Of a DNA stretch of 64,000 bases, positions 34,473 to 46,300 are shown piece after piece. The translations under genes and the position numbers were made by a program. Positions within the stretch are counted from its first letter, which is position 1. Every line of letters starts with the position of its first letter. The notes beneath the pieces are model-generated. The model made no database searches. It was not told the DNA's origin and saw only the letters and a program-made list of their open reading frames with translations. Source of the DNA: Sorex araneus (lineage: Eukaryota > Chordata > Mammalia > Eulipotyphla > Soricidae); the NCBI RefSeq assembly GCF_027595985.1, contig NC_073303.1:184121470-184185469 (forward strand), in the 5' to 3' direction.

Positions 34473-34524
34473 ACATAAAATTAAAAAAATATTATTTATC
34501 CCTATTCTTGTCTAATTTTTTGGG

Positions 34525-34650
34525 GGGGAGATATATTGAAGCTCCCACCTCAAGGATCGCTTCCAGAAATCCTCAGGGGTCACACATTGCCGAGGATAAA
34601 TTTGAGCATCTTCATACATAGCATGCACTCCAGCTCATTTGATTGGACAC
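34525..34650 (-). mobile_element. Possible old SINE remnant
   Basis: 'cctcaaggatcgcttccagaaatcctcagggg' and 'gcactccagctc' loosely follow the reverse-strand order. The identification is weak. Confidence 0.35.
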
Positions 34651-35461
34651 CCAGACTGTTTTCCTTTTGTAGAAACAGCAATATTTTTAACTTCTTACTA
34701 ATTGTAGATGGATAGGAAAAACACTTGATCTAGCAGGTCATCAGAGTATATAAATACTGAGATAATGCAAGAAGTGGTGAAAGTTAAATTTTAAAAAGAC
34801 CACTGGAAACATAGGCAAACTTAGTGAAACCTCACTCACATTTCTGATATCAAAGAAATAATTGGCTATTTATGTCAAGTTCCAAGTTTCTCCCTTGAAG
34901 AAAATCATCTGTTTATATAGCTACTTCTCATCATAAGAGAGCCATTCTAGGTTATAGGACAGATTGTGTAAAGAAATAAATGCCCTCTTGGTGGAAGAAA
35001 GTTATTGCATTTCTTCATTAGTAGACTGCAGCAACTAAATCAAAGGCAATAAGAGGAGAAAACTGATTATGACCTATATTTCCCATGTGGAATTAAGGAT
35101 TGGAAAGTTGTGTGCATTATTTTGTCACTATTATCAAAACCATTTTTTTTGTTTCATTTCATTTTCAGACTTGAGGTATGACTTTTCTTCTTTGATACAC
35201 AAGCCCTGCATGATACATCTGTAGAAAGAAAATCCCACTTCAATAATAAGCTGTTGGCATCCTAATACTTAGACAACCTTGTAATAATGGATGTGAGAAA
35301 ACTTCGAGAGAACTTTTGAGATGTACAGAGAACTTTTCCAGAAGTGTTTTGAAAAGGGCAGAGTTGGTTTAGTTTATCTTGGTTCAATAAATTGTTTTAC
35401 TCTCAAGAAAGAAATATCAGAATCTTTACCCAATATCTCTTATTTTGTAGTTTCTGTTCTG
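34651..35461. other. Unclassified AT-rich sequence
   Basis: No supported gene or repeat. Confidence 0.5.
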
Positions 35462-35606
35462 TTTTGTTTCAGGGCTATACCAGGTGGTACTCAGAGGTCA
35501 ATCTTGACAGTGCTTTTGAAGCAAAGGTGGCACTGGGAATTGAATCTACACTGACTGTATCCAAAGCAAATGGTCAACACCCCACAGTTTTTCTCTCGGC
35601 CCCTAA
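35462..35606 (-). mobile_element. Diverged SINE, poly(A)-tailed class
   Basis: 'agggctataccaggtggtactcagagg', 'gggaattgaatctacactgac' and 'ttttctctcggcccc' preserve the reverse-strand order. Confidence 0.7.
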
Positions 35607-35964
35607 TACATAGTTTGAGGAGTACTTGGAAGAAAAGTGATTCTATAAGAAAGAAATCCAAACCTAGAGTAACAGCTGCCAATTAAAAAGAGTTTTATGA
35701 ACCTGGGAATCACTTAGTACATGGAACATCCAGCACTCCAGTCCTATAGTCCTATAGGACATAAAACCATATGATATAGCAGATGACAAAATCACTAGCA
35801 AGCAGCATTTTGGTTACCTGGGAAGACCTGGAAGCTGCCATATTGGATCTGCAATTTCTACTAGTAGAGCCTGAAGTCAAGATCCTGAGATGAATAGCAC
35901 CATGCAAGCCAAAAAGTAAGCTAGCACTGGCTGAGATACATTGTTTCAGCCTTGCAGAAACATT

Positions 35965-36155
35965 AAGCCAGAGTGATAGTAAAATGGGTAGTGTGCTTTC
36001 TTTGCATGCGGCAGACCCAAGTTCAGCTGCACGCACTGCATACAGTATGCTGAGGTTGCCATGAGTGATCAATTGTGGAAGAGAAAGAGATAATCAGAAT
36101 TTAAGAAGGTAGTTGGATATCTCTTGGTGTAGCCCAAACCAAACATACAAAGCAA
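35965..36155 (+). mobile_element. Old SINE, poly(A)-tailed class
   Basis: 'agccagagtgatagtaaaatggg' and 'tttgcatgcggcagaccc' mark the head. The rest is decayed but ends in 'tgtagcccaaaccaaac'. Confidence 0.68.
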
Positions 36156-36221
36156 ATGAAATGACATATTATTCATGAATATTCTAATATGTTATTCTGA
36201 GGTAAATATTAAAAGTAAATA

Positions 36222-36350
36222 TAGCCAGATAGATAGAACAGATTGTAAGGCATTTACCTTGCCTATGGCTGATCCTGGTTTCATCCACAGCCCCGGATAC
36301 AGTCCTGAGAACAATGCCCAAAGTGATCCTGAGCACAGACAGATCTAGGA
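36222..36350 (+). mobile_element. Old SINE, poly(A)-tailed class
   Basis: 'agatagatagaacagattgtaagg', 'ttaccttgcctatggctgatcc' and 'gatcctgagcacagac'. Short and diverged. Confidence 0.7.
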
Positions 36351-36359
36351 ACAAAGTTA

Positions 36360-36425
36360 ATAAGATAATATAAATATATTTATATATATTTATAATATAA
36401 TATAATATAAATATAATATAAACAT
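36360..36425. repeat. AT-only low-complexity tract
   Basis: Composed of tataa/aatat steps. It may have grown from the adjacent SINE tail. Confidence 0.85.
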
Positions 36426-36692
36426 AAGCATTTACAACAAGTAACTAGTTTATGAAATTGTAAAGGTGTAGAGTTATGCTTAGCCTAATAATTAAAATAT
36501 AAAAGTTGTAAAAATAATTTCATGATAATTGTAAGGAAAGCCATCAATTGTAAAGAAAGTGTCATTTAAAATAATATCTTATAAATATGCATCTTATTAA
36601 ATTAAACAACTAAAATAGAACTGAATAAGGTTAGCTTTCATTTGGGGTGGAAAAGCAAATGTAGCTATTCATTTTGCAAGGCAAACTTTTCT

Positions 36693-36870
36693 TCTTTTTT
36701 TTTTTTCCTTTTCTGAGCCACACCCTTTGATGCTCACAGGTTACTCCTAGCTCTACACTCAGGAGCTACTCCTGGCAGTGCTCAAGGGGCTATATATGAT
36801 CCGGGATGATACTGTTGGTTCAGCCTAGTTCAAGCAAACGTCTTACCCAGTGTACTATCACTTTGGCCCA
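36693..36870 (-). mobile_element. SINE, poly(A)-tailed class
   Basis: T tract, gagccacaccctttgatgctc, actcaggagctactcctggc and ctatcactttggccc. Confidence 0.88.
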
Positions 36871-37068
36871 TAGCTATGCAGTTTGTTTGGATATTTTCAT
36901 CCATGTCTCTGGTGAATTTTCCCTTTCTAAATGAGCCCTAATAGATTCTGTTATTTAAGTTTTAGCTCATTTCAACATTTTATAGACTTGAATAATTTTT
37001 CTTAGAATTATAGAAGAATTTTTATCATCACAAATCTTTTCTGTCATATATTTAAACAGTACTTTCTC

Positions 37069-37596
37069 GGATGAACCGGAGCTGCGGCACGAGAAGCAGA
37101 CCCTCCGCGCCTATTCACTGTGATCCTGAGGTCTCCTAACCCATTTTGGCACCAGAGCTGATTATTGCAGCCATCCATTTTGACTGTGAACTGAGCTAAA
37201 ATATTAGAAACCCAAAACCGCGCGGCTGCGATAGCAGCTGCGAGGACTCGAAGTCTTCACTCTTAGCAATGAAGAGAAATTATTAGATGATGCTTATTCA
37301 GCAGGCCTGATTGTTGGGGAAAATTTCCAATCAATAATAGTGAGTTCTGTATGGAAATATGGAATGTACTCAATATATATAGAGAATAATGGGAATATCA
37401 TTAGCTACTTAGATGGGGGGTGGGGTGGGAGGGGGGTGTATTGGGGTTCTTGGTGGTGGAACGGGTGCACTGGTGAAGGGATTGTGGTTTAATCAGTATT
37501 TGACTGTGACTTAAACCTGAAAGCTTTGTATTTTTTTTTCTTTTTTTCACGGTGGTTCAATAAAATATTTCTTTTAAAAAATAAAATTAAAAAAAA
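37069..37596 (+). mobile_element. Composite L1-tail retroposon
   Basis: This complete 528-bp insertion is flanked by a perfect 16-bp duplication, taaacagtactttctc, at 37053-37068 and 37597-37612. It begins with a GC-rich part (ggatgaaccggagctgcggc), then 'ccgcgcggctgcgatagcagc', 'gattgttggggaaaat', a G-rich run (37413-37436), 'ggtggtggaacgggtgcactgg' and a terminal 'ggttcaataaaat' with an A-rich tail. The last ~200 bp resembles the 3' UTR end of the L1 at 50885. The GC-rich front is shared with 57183-57805. Confidence 0.93.
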
Positions 37597-37612
37597 TAAA
37601 CAGTACTTTCTC

Positions 37613-38858
37613 ATTAATCTATACATTCTTCTTGCAACATTTTGCCATTTTTATCTCTGATATTACTATTAATATATATTTTTTCTTCATCAGTTTCCAG
37701 AGGTTTCTCTTCAGATTTCTGAAATTTATTTAGATTTGTGGAGGAAGAAAGTGGTGATCCATCCAATAACTGAAAGCTGTCTCATTTTAAATCTCCATTC
37801 CCATTTCAATTATTTCTGCTTTTACCTTTATTCTTTTATTCCTTCTACTTTCCTTCTTCACACATTGGTGTCTTATTGTTAAGCATATTTTATTAATTTC
37901 ACACCTTATTTTCCCTTAAGCCAAAGTGTTTATGAAAATATCTCACAAATTTTATATAGCATTTAACTATATCAATATATATTTATATTTATAAGCAAGT
38001 ACACATAGAGAAAACTATAAGTAGTTAAATAGATATTTGAGTGCATGAACAAGACTCAGGATTCATACAGATGGATTCAGATTGTAATAAATTAATAAAT
38101 TTTATGGAACAAATTGAATACCTTCCATTTTATGAATATGATAATATAAGCATAGCTATTACTTATTATTTTGATACTGTTGACATTAAATCAATATATA
38201 TAAGCTAATGTTGATTGACAGTTGCATAGAAAGGATGTTTTAATTATTTTGTTGTACAACCAAACATCCAAATGAATATCCTAAAAGAACTCAAAATAAG
38301 CATTTTCAGGTTGTCAAAAAGTAATCAAAATACATTCAAATAACTTAATTTCATAGTTTCAGAATGGAAATTAACATGAAAACCGCCTTGTATATAAGAT
38401 CAGATCAGTTTCTCTGACAACATATCCAAGCAGTGTTCAATGTATTACTTATTCACCACGGCTAAAAATATCAGAAGTTAATAAAAATGTATCCAAAAAC
38501 ATGTCCATCAAATAAAGATGGAGCATATTTGGGATGGATCATCAAGTAGATTCATCCTTAAGAAATAAGATGTAGTAAATCATGTTTCAGGCTTGAATCA
38601 TTATTAAAACAAAATGAAATGTGTCATTTTGTAATTCATTTTTTAAATTCAATATTTACATTTTTATCAAGCAACAGGGATTGGTAGATATATAAATGTA
38701 TTGCTTATATTTTGTAATTATATTTTTCTGGGCATAGAAAAGTCAGATTTTAATTATTTTCTGATATGTAATATTGTAATTATGAATAGTGAGATATAAA
38801 GATTTTAATTGAACAAAGGGAATATTAAATATCTTATCTAATTTACACCATTGTTAAT
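37613..38858. other. Unclassified AT-rich sequence
   Basis: No supported gene or repeat. Confidence 0.5.
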
Positions 38859-39116
38859 AGTAGCACGGTAGCACTATAGCACTGTCATCCCATTGTTCAT
38901 TTATTTGCTCAAGTGGGCCCCAGTAACATCTCCATTGTGAGACTTATTGTTACTGTTTTTGGCATATTGAATATGCCACGGGTAGTTTGCCAGGCTCTGC
39001 TGTGTGGGTGGGATACTCTCGGTAGCTTGCCTGGATCTCTGAAAGGGATGGAGGAATCAAACTCGGGTCAGCCTCGTGCAAAGCAAGCACCCTACCCACT
39101 GTGCTGTTGCTCCAGT
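38859..39116 (-). mobile_element. SINE with RTE-type tail
   Basis: A complete reverse-strand copy with three tail units (agtagcacggtagcac). The 11-bp target duplication ccattgttaat is at 38848-38858 and 39117-39127. Confidence 0.96.
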
Positions 39117-39177
39117 CCATTGTTAATGGTACTCTAATTTAGTAATATCAGGAAGCTTCTTTCAAGATTTAATGACA

Positions 39178-39490
39178 TTGCTATTGTGGCCACATGACCT
39201 CATATCTCTTCATTCTCAGCAATGGAAAACAAATTATCAAATGCTTCCTTTTCAGCAGGTCCAAACAATGATAGTGAGTTTTTTGTTAAAATATTGAATG
39301 TAATCAAAGTAAAGAGAAAGTAAAATGAAATTTATCAGCTACACAAGCATGGTGGGGTGCTGTCATATTATGATTCTTGGTGGTGGAATATGTGCACTGG
39401 TGAAGGGATGAGTGTTTGAGCATTGTATTACTGAGACTTAAGCCTGAAACCTTGTAACTTTCTACATGGTTATTCAATAAAAGAAAAAAA
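39178..39490 (+). mobile_element. Composite L1-tail retroposon, short (5'-truncated)
   Basis: A 313-bp insertion with the same 3' part as 37069-37596 (aatagtgag-type block, ggtggtggaatatgtgcactgg, attcaataaaag plus A tail). It is flanked by a perfect 14-bp duplication, aagatttaatgaca, at 39164-39177 and 39491-39504. The front ends at 'ttgctattgtggccacatgacctc'. Confidence 0.94.
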
Positions 39491-39639
39491 AAGATTTAAT
39501 GACAACCATCCATGTGGTATTTAACTGATATTTGCTTAGGTAAACAAATGTTTCCTAGAATATTATGAAAGTGCTAGCATATTCTTTACAATTAATTTTT
39601 AAGAATTAAGAACAAATTTAAAGTACTAGAACAGAAGAT

Positions 39640-39740
39640 GGAGTATGTGTGTGGGTGTATGTATGTGTGTATATGAGAGAAAGATAGGAGGGAGAGGGAA
39701 AGTTAGAGGGAGAGGGAGAGGAGAGAGAGAGAGAGGGATC
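39640..39740. repeat. (GA)n-rich/(TG) purine tract
   Basis: tgtgtg steps followed by gaga and gggaga units, with strong strand asymmetry of purines. Confidence 0.88.
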
Positions 39741-39774
39741 ATAAAGATAGAAGATTCAAATATTGCCTAGGGTA

Positions 39775-39955
39775 AGGGCTGATGTGACAGCATGGAAGTT
39801 AGGGTGCTTGCATTGCTTAAAGCAGACCTAGATTCAACTACGAACACTTCATGTGCTTCATGTGTTCTTCAGACTTTTGTCAGGAGTGATCATTAAGCCC
39901 AGAGCCAGAACTAAAACATGAGCACAGCTGGATGTGACCTGAAATAAATGTAATA
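39775..39955 (+). mobile_element. Diverged SINE, poly(A)-tailed class
   Basis: 'gggctgatgtgacagcatgg', 'caggagtgatcattaagcccagagcc' and 'tggatgtgacctgaaat'. A (TTTA)n stretch follows at about 39963-39987. Confidence 0.78.
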
Positions 39956-40231
39956 TTCAAAATATATATTTATTTATTTATTTAAGAAAATATTATGAGT
40001 CGTTCAGTAGACATCAACCAAAAGGCAGTCACTATGAACACTGAAATGAGTAAAGAATTAGAATAATCTATTAAAAGGGAAATTATTGAAAAAAACTTAT
40101 TTTCAATAATAGATACACATAAAATTGATGTGAATGTTGATTATCATGTGTCACATTCCAAAATCTTAATAGCATAAAGAAATAGTTTTATAATTCTGTA
40201 GTCTTTTACTATAGAATAAACAAAGCTCCCA

Positions 40232-40907
40232 GAAGAGAGCTATGCAGAGTTCTGGCCCCGAGTCTGGCTATCTGTCTTCACCAGGGTCACTTGGAGAGGC
40301 ATGGTTTGCATTTCCCTTCCTACCACAAGCAGAGCCCAGGCAGCCGAAAACCTCTGGAACCCATCCACAGCCATGCTCAAGGCCACTCTCCACATGCTTG
40401 GATGAGCCTCACATGTGAAGGAACCGGCAGAGGAACCCAGGTGTGCAGGACCCTCGGCTGAGATCTCCAAGCCTGCTAAGATTGGGACTGGGCTTCCTCC
40501 ACCCAGACTCCCCCATTTTCCAGTAGCTAGGCAGCCACATCCACAAACCGCCCCCAGCTCAGTGTAATCCCATCAATGGCCAAGATCCAGAGACTGTAAA
40601 ACAAAGCTCTCGGAAGCAATCTCTTATTGTATAGTTCTCCCTCTCGGAAAACCCGGTAAGCTACCAAGAGCATCCTTCCTGTACAGCAGCGTCTGGCAAG
40701 CTCCCCGTGGCATATTGGATATTCCAAAAACAGTAACAATGATGGGACTCATTCTTCTTACCCTTAAAGAGCCTCCAATGTGGCGCTGCTGGGAAGAACG
40801 AGTAGAGAGGCTGCTAAAATTTCAGGGCTGGGATGAATGGAGACGCTACTGGCACCCTGCTTGAGCAAATCAAACAATTGGATGACAGTGATACAGTGAT
40901 ATAGTGA
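40232..40907 (+). mobile_element. RTE internal-deletion derivative with long 5' UTR
   Basis: The plus strand carries about 400 bp of GC-richer sequence (40232-40625), then 'ctctcggaaaacccggtaagctacc', 'ggcatattggatattcc', 'ctcattcttcttacccttaaagagcctcc' and 'agagaggctgctaaaatttcag', joining at 'gggatgaatggagacg' to the RTE 3' segment and an acagtgatatagtgata tail. It shares its core and the same kind of junction with 8510-8881, and its middle with the RTE 5' region at 14640-14760. The 'aaacaaagctc' motif is repeated at 40219 and 40598. There is no ORF, so it would depend on an active RTE. The exact left end is uncertain. Confidence 0.78.
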
Positions 40908-40909
40908 TA

Positions 40910-40978
40910 GCCCAGAGCCAGATGTTCTTTGTCCTCTTAACCACTTCTTCGATGTTCTTGAAATATGGAACGCCTTTG
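40910..40978 (-). mobile_element. Small RTE C-terminal ORF fragment
   Basis: Minus-strand translation gives FKNIEEVVKRTKNIWLWA, which corresponds to the segment at about 14370-14440 of the RTE at 13873. It abuts the tail of the derivative at 40232-40907 in opposite orientation. Confidence 0.78.
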
Positions 40979-40983
40979 CCTTC

Positions 40984-41072
40984 AACACACACAACATATA
41001 TATGTTGTGTGTGTATATGTATGTATATATATGTATGTGTATATACATGCATATATGTGCATGTATATAGGC
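40984..41072. repeat. (CA)/(TA)/(TG) compound microsatellite
   Basis: acac, then alternating atat/tgtg steps. Frames across it are low-complexity. Confidence 0.9.
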
Positions 41073-41170
41073 CATTTGATATATTATGCTAGGCCCTACA
41101 TCCATCATAATTATTTAAAGCAAAAGCAAATAGATATGTATACAGTTATATCAGAAAAGACAAGTTTTAA

Positions 41171-41347
41171 ATCTTTTCTTGCCGGGGCTGGGTTAGACAC
41201 CTAGCATTGCTCCGGGGTTACTCCTGGCTCTGGACTCATGAATTATTCCTTGTGCTGCTCAGGGGACCATATGGGATGACTGAGATTGAACCCAGGTCAG
41301 CCACATGCAAGGCAAATGTTCTACCCACTGAGATATCTGGCCAGTCC
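41171..41347 (-). mobile_element. SINE, poly(A)-tailed class, with decayed target duplication
   Basis: Reverse-strand copy (tagcattgctccggggttac to gatatctggccag). The flanks cagaaaagacaagttttaa (from 41152) and cagaaaagtcaggtttcaa (from 41348) differ at three positions, indicating an old insertion. Confidence 0.88.
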
Positions 41348-41365
41348 CAGAAAAGTCAGGTTTCA

Positions 41366-42296
41366 ATTAAAGCTTTCTGAATTCACAAGACAAGATTCTA
41401 ACCCAGAATAGTTTTGAAATCTCTTTCATCTGCTATGTCCAGGAATATAAGGATCTCAGAAGTGGAAATCCCAAACACAAATTGGACACCCAGAACCTTG
41501 TTAGAGGTTTGGGAAACACAAAACAGGTGTCTGCCCTATAACTCTCAACACCTTTAAAATTCAATGTATTCACTTGAATTTATGTGAGAACTATAAACTA
41601 ACACAAATGTCACGAGCACCTCTCATACTAGCAGTGAAAGCAAATTGCTTAGTTTCTAGAACATGATGCTCATTTTCACCTTCAAATCTCAGTCACATAT
41701 ATATGTTTCACAGTATGTTATGTTGCTTGCAAAAAGATCTTGAGATATTCTGAAAATAGAGTATTTAGCCTTCAAAATAAATTAACTTTAAAGAAAACTG
41801 CAGGAGTTTTGAAAAGTTAGGTAACATATGTTTTACTGCCTCAGTCCTCCACAATCATAAAGAACCCATTTGCATTAACATTTCAAATCTGCAAGAATGG
41901 CAATAACCCTTCAAATAAGGTAATGTGGCTATGCTTCTACAATGAATGCAACTGTACTCTTAATAATTAAGCAATGCATAGTTCTTTCCCTGAAAAGAAT
42001 AATGATTAGTCAGAGAAACTATTCTGGATTATACTTATTTCTATTCTATCTCAGTCTAATATTCTACAGAACAGTAATAAAGCATTGTCCTACATTAGAC
42101 TAGCAGTAAGCCTCAGATAAAATTGAGGGAAGAATATTGTGTATATGTAGTGCACATAGATATATATTTGTTATGGATATTTAATGAGTTTTCTAGATAA
42201 TATTAATTGAAATGTAGGTCTTGTACCGAAAAGAAGTAAATGTTCATTTTATCTATAACAATTTCATAACTTTCATTTGTTAAGATTTTGGAGTTT
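41366..42296. other. Unclassified AT-rich sequence
   Basis: No supported gene or repeat. Confidence 0.5.
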
Positions 42297-42465
42297 TTGT
42301 GCTTTGGCTGACAACTAGCTCTGCTCAGGTCTTACTCCTGGCTCTTTGCTCAGGGATCACTCCTGGCAGGACCAAAAATGAAACCACGTGAGAAGCCAGA
42401 GATGCGATCTGGATTAGCCACCTGCAAGGCAAGTGTTCTACTTCCTGTACTTTGTTACCAGCCTC
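42297..42465 (-). mobile_element. Diverged SINE, poly(A)-tailed class
   Basis: 'agctctgctcaggtcttactcctggc', 'gattagccacctgcaaggc' and 'gtactttgttaccagcc'. Confidence 0.78.
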
Positions 42466-42515
42466 ATGGTTACTCATCCTGTCAAGAAAGCAGAGATATT
42501 CAAAAACTTTTTGTG

Positions 42516-42700
42516 GGGGCTGGAGTGATAGCACAGCAGGTAGGGCGTTTGTCTTGCACGCAGAGACCTGGTTTTGATTCCTAGCATTCCATATGGTCCC
42601 CTGAGGACCACCAGGGGTAATTCCTGAGTGCAGAGCAAGGACTGACTCCTTTGCATCGCCGGATGTGACCCAAAAAGCAAAATAAATAAATAAATAGAAT
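42516..42700 (+). mobile_element. SINE, poly(A)-tailed class, consensus-like
   Basis: Head gggggctggagtgatagcac, body ttccatatggtcccctgag, end gccggatgtgacccaaaaag, (AAAT)n tail. The flanks aaaaactttttgtg and aaaaacattttgtg form a 14-bp duplication with one mismatch. Confidence 0.95.
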
Positions 42701-42714
42701 AAAAACATTTTGTG

Positions 42715-43489
42715 TCATTGATTTATTATCTCCCTACTCTCTGTCATAACCTTCATTTCTCATTTTCCTTGTATAGATGATAATATTTTTGAACGGGTAG
42801 ACTGTTTTCAAGGTAATAGCATGAGGATATTATGTAATTATCTATTATATTTGTTCCTTATAATGCTAGTATGACACATGTAGGAAAAGCCCCTGCATTT
42901 TAGAAATAATCTTCATACCAATACAGTTTATTATCATTTATGTACTCCATTGACAAGCACAGAATCCCAAAACATGTATGCTTCAATAAACTACCATTTT
43001 GATGAAAAAAGGATTGCAACAAGTATTAAAAAATATTGACTATTTACATAGTAATAACATCTGAGCTACAATACATAGGTATAAAATACCATTAGTTTCA
43101 CACTCACAAACTAGAACTGGTAGTTGTCTGCTATAGCTTTTTTAGTTAAGCAAAACTTTCAAAAAGAAATAAGTAGGCAGAATCATAGCCTCTGATTAGT
43201 TTTTGTTTGTTTGGTTTTTCTTTTGGATCTGTGCTTTACAAATACCACAATGTGTATTTATTAGAGAAAGTTACTGGGAAATGTAACCCTAAGTGATTCA
43301 TACACTGAACATTGAATAGACTCATTACTGAGGGTTTAAAAAGAAAACAAGGCATGTTATGAGTATCAAGAAGCAATGTCTTAATTTGTGAGAGAGTAGA
43401 GAAAACCAAAATGCCAAAAGAACTTTAAACGGTAAATTTCATGGTGAAAACTATTTCAAATGAATTTAAATCGTTAATGTTCACCCAGT
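42715..43489. other. Unclassified AT-rich sequence
   Basis: No supported gene or repeat. Confidence 0.5.
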
Positions 43490-44527
43490 ATCCTTTGGTT
43501 CATCTGTATTTTATCATGGGATTGGATGTTTTCTTCTTGTAGATTTCAACCAGTGCCTTATATATCCTTGATATCAACCACTTATCAGATGGGTATTGGG
43601 TGAATATTCTTTCCCTTCTGTAGGTTGTCTTTGTATTTTGGTCATTGTATCTTTTGTGGTGGTGCAGAAGCTTCTCAGTTTAATATAGTCCGTTTGTTTA
43701 TCTCTGCTTCCAGTTGGTTGGTCAGTGTCGTGTCATCTTTGAAGATAATGTTATCCTCGATATCGTGGAGAGTTTTGTCGTCCTTGTCTTCAATGTACAT
43801 TATGTATTGTGTTCTGATGTTGAGGTCTTTAATCCATTTTGATCTGATTTTTGTGCATGGTGTTAGGTCGAGGTCTAAGCCCATTTTTTTGCATATGGTT
43901 GTCCAGTTATGCCAGCAACATTTGTTAAAGAGACTTTCTTTGCTCCAATTCACATTTCTTGCTCCTTTATCAATGTTTAGATGTTCATACATTTGAGATT
44001 GTGTGTAGGGATATTCCATCCTGTTCCATTGGTCTGCGGCTCTGTCTTTGTTCCAGTATCAGGCTGTTTTAATTGTTACTGCTTTGTAGTAGAGTTTGAG
44101 GTTGGAGAGGGCGATGCAACCTATTGTCTTTTTTCCCCAATAATTGCTTTAGCTATTAGTGGGCACTTGTTGTTCCATATGAATTTCAGGAGTGCTTGAT
44201 CCATTTCTCAAAAGAATTACATGGGTATCCTTATGGGGATCACATTGAATCTGTATAGTGCTTTGGGGAGTATTGCCATTTTGACAATGTTAATTCTTCC
44301 TATCCAGGAGCAGGGGATATATTTATATTTCCTCATGTCCTCTAATATTTTGTGGAGTAGCATTTTATAGTTTTATTTTGTAGAGGTCCTTTACCTGTTT
44401 AGTTAGGCTGATTCCGAGGTACTTGAATTTCTGGGGCACGATTGTGAATGGGATTGCTTCTTTCATGTCATTTTCCTTTGTTTCATTATTTGCGTATAGG
44501 AAGGCCATGGATTTGGGGGTATTGGTT
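43490..44527 (-). mobile_element. Rearranged L1, ORF2 C-terminal half
   Basis: Minus-strand sequence colinear with about 51940-52970 of the L1 at 50885-56835. A frame near 43675-44019 reads EYPYTQSQMYEHLNIDKGARNV and [21 protein letters not shown], matching the equivalent segment there. It stops short of the ORF2 C-terminal end and of the 3' UTR, so the 3' end is missing. That is unusual for L1, which normally loses its 5' end. It is separated from the other half of this L1 by the composite element at 44528-44936. Confidence 0.9.
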
Positions 44528-44936
44528 TTATTTATTTCTTTAATTTTTTAATTTTTTTATTTTTTGCTGTTTGATTGAGTCATCTTAGAACAGTTACAGG
44601 GCTTTCAGGATCAAGTCTCAGTCATACAATGATCAAACACCCATCCCTTCACCAGTGCACATGTTCCTCCATCAAGAACTCAAGCAGAACTCCCCCTCCC
44701 CCTCTGCCTGTATGGCAGATGATTTTCATTTTACTCTCTCATTACTTTGACAACATTCAATTTTTGACAGAAAACTCACTATCATTATTTGGAGTTTTCC
44801 CCCCAACAGTCAGATCTGTCAGAATGCCATCATTAGATCATATGTTTTCTATTTTTGATAACAAAGAGCATATGACGTTGCACGATCCTGAAAGTGACTG
44901 CCCAGTTTTGGGATTCTGGTATTAAGTCCAGAGGTA
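44528..44936 (-). mobile_element. Composite L1-tail retroposon lying inside an L1
   Basis: Complement of the composite 3' part: T-rich tail, gattgagtcatcttagaacag, cccatcccttcaccagtgcac, the complement of 'gattgttggggggaaaact', then 'gggattctggtattaagtccagag', as at 33238-33275. No clean target duplication. About 2.1 kb of ORF2, the reverse transcriptase core, is missing from the host L1 at this point. Confidence 0.85.
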
Positions 44937-46300
44937 TGAAATCTATGTTTTTGGATACTAGTATGGCCATCCCAACTTTTTTGAGGAAGTTGTTTGCTTG
45001 CAAGATTGTTTTCCATCCTTTAACATTGAGTCTGTGTTTGTTCTGATTGTTCAAATGTGTTTCTTGTAGGCATCAGAATGTTGGTTCCAGTTTCTGTATC
45101 CATTTTGTCTTTTGATTGGTGCATTTAGACCATTGACATTGAGAGAGATTATTGTCATGGGGTTTTGTGCCATCTTTCTCTAAGGGTTTGTTTTGCTTAT
45201 GGGTGTTTCCTTTCTCTTCTTATAGGAGCCCTTTTAGTCCTTCTTTTAAGTTTGGTTTTGAGTCTATGAAGTTCTTGAGCTGTTATTTATCTATAAAATA
45301 GTGTATCGTTCCTTTGAGTTTGAGTGAGAGTTTATCTGGTTAAATCATTCTTTGTGAAGCATTTATTTCATTGAGTATTTTCACTATATCCTACCATTGT
45401 CTTCGGGCTTGGAGGGTTTCCTCTGATAGGTCTGCTGTAAATCTAAGGGGTGCTCCTTTGTATGTGATTTCCTTCTTTGACCTTGCTGCTTGCAGTATTG
45501 TGTCTCTATCCATGGCATCCAACATTTTGACTATGCCTTTGATTTATGCCTTGGAGTGTTTTTATTAAGATTTCTTTTAGCTGGCACCTTTCTGGCTCCT
45601 TGGGTCTGGATACCTGCATTTTCTAACTCTGGGATCTTTTCAGCAATGATTTCTTTAACTGTGGCCTTTTCAGTGAGGGTGCCTCTCTGTTCTTCTGGTA
45701 CTTCGATGTTTCTAATGTTGTTCCTCTTGGAGTCATCTTCTAGATCTCTGATTAGCCTTAGACTATTTTGAGGTCTTTTCCCATAGTTTGTTGTTGCCTG
45801 TATGATTTCTGCTGCTCATCATTAAGTTTACTGATTCTGTCTTCACTTGTAGACATTCTACTGTTGAGGGCATCCACTGAGTTTTTAATTTCATATCCCG
45901 AATTCTTCATTTGTGACATTTCTTTTTATAGCTTTTTTATTTCTGCTCTCATTTCTTCCAGTATTTTCTTGGCTATCGGTTCAACTGTTTCTTTCATTTC
46001 TTCATTTAGGTTTTTTTTTTTTGATGTCTGCTCCGTTAATTCTTTGAGATCCTTGAACATCCTCAGCATTTTATCTCGGAATTCTTTGTTGGAGAGATCA
46101 TATTTGTGGGTAACCCCTGTTGAGGATTCAGGACTCTTTTCTTTGTCCTCTCTGGTAATGGAGACTTGCACTGTTTCTTCATGCTGTTGTGGTTGTATAG
46201 AGGTAAAACCTTCAAGTTAACTAGCACTGCAGTTTCCCTCTTATTGCAGGAAAGTATTCTGAATAAGCTCAGCCAATGGTGGTCAACCTTTTCCCCTTCT
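44937..46300 (-). mobile_element. Rearranged L1, ORF2 start and ORF1
   Basis: Minus-strand L1 continues with the ORF2 endonuclease region (about 44937-45190, equivalent to 55068-55310 of the fuller L1). ORF1 then follows: the C-terminal RNA-binding region lies at about 45290-45600 and the N-terminal coiled-coil region at 45926-46171. The latter reads STGVTHKYDLSNKEFRDKM, then LTEQTSKKKNLNEEMKETV and ILEEMRAEIKKL. ORF1p is the trimeric RNA-chaperone partner of L1 ORF2p. Stops and frameshifts make both ORFs dead. Confidence 0.9.
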
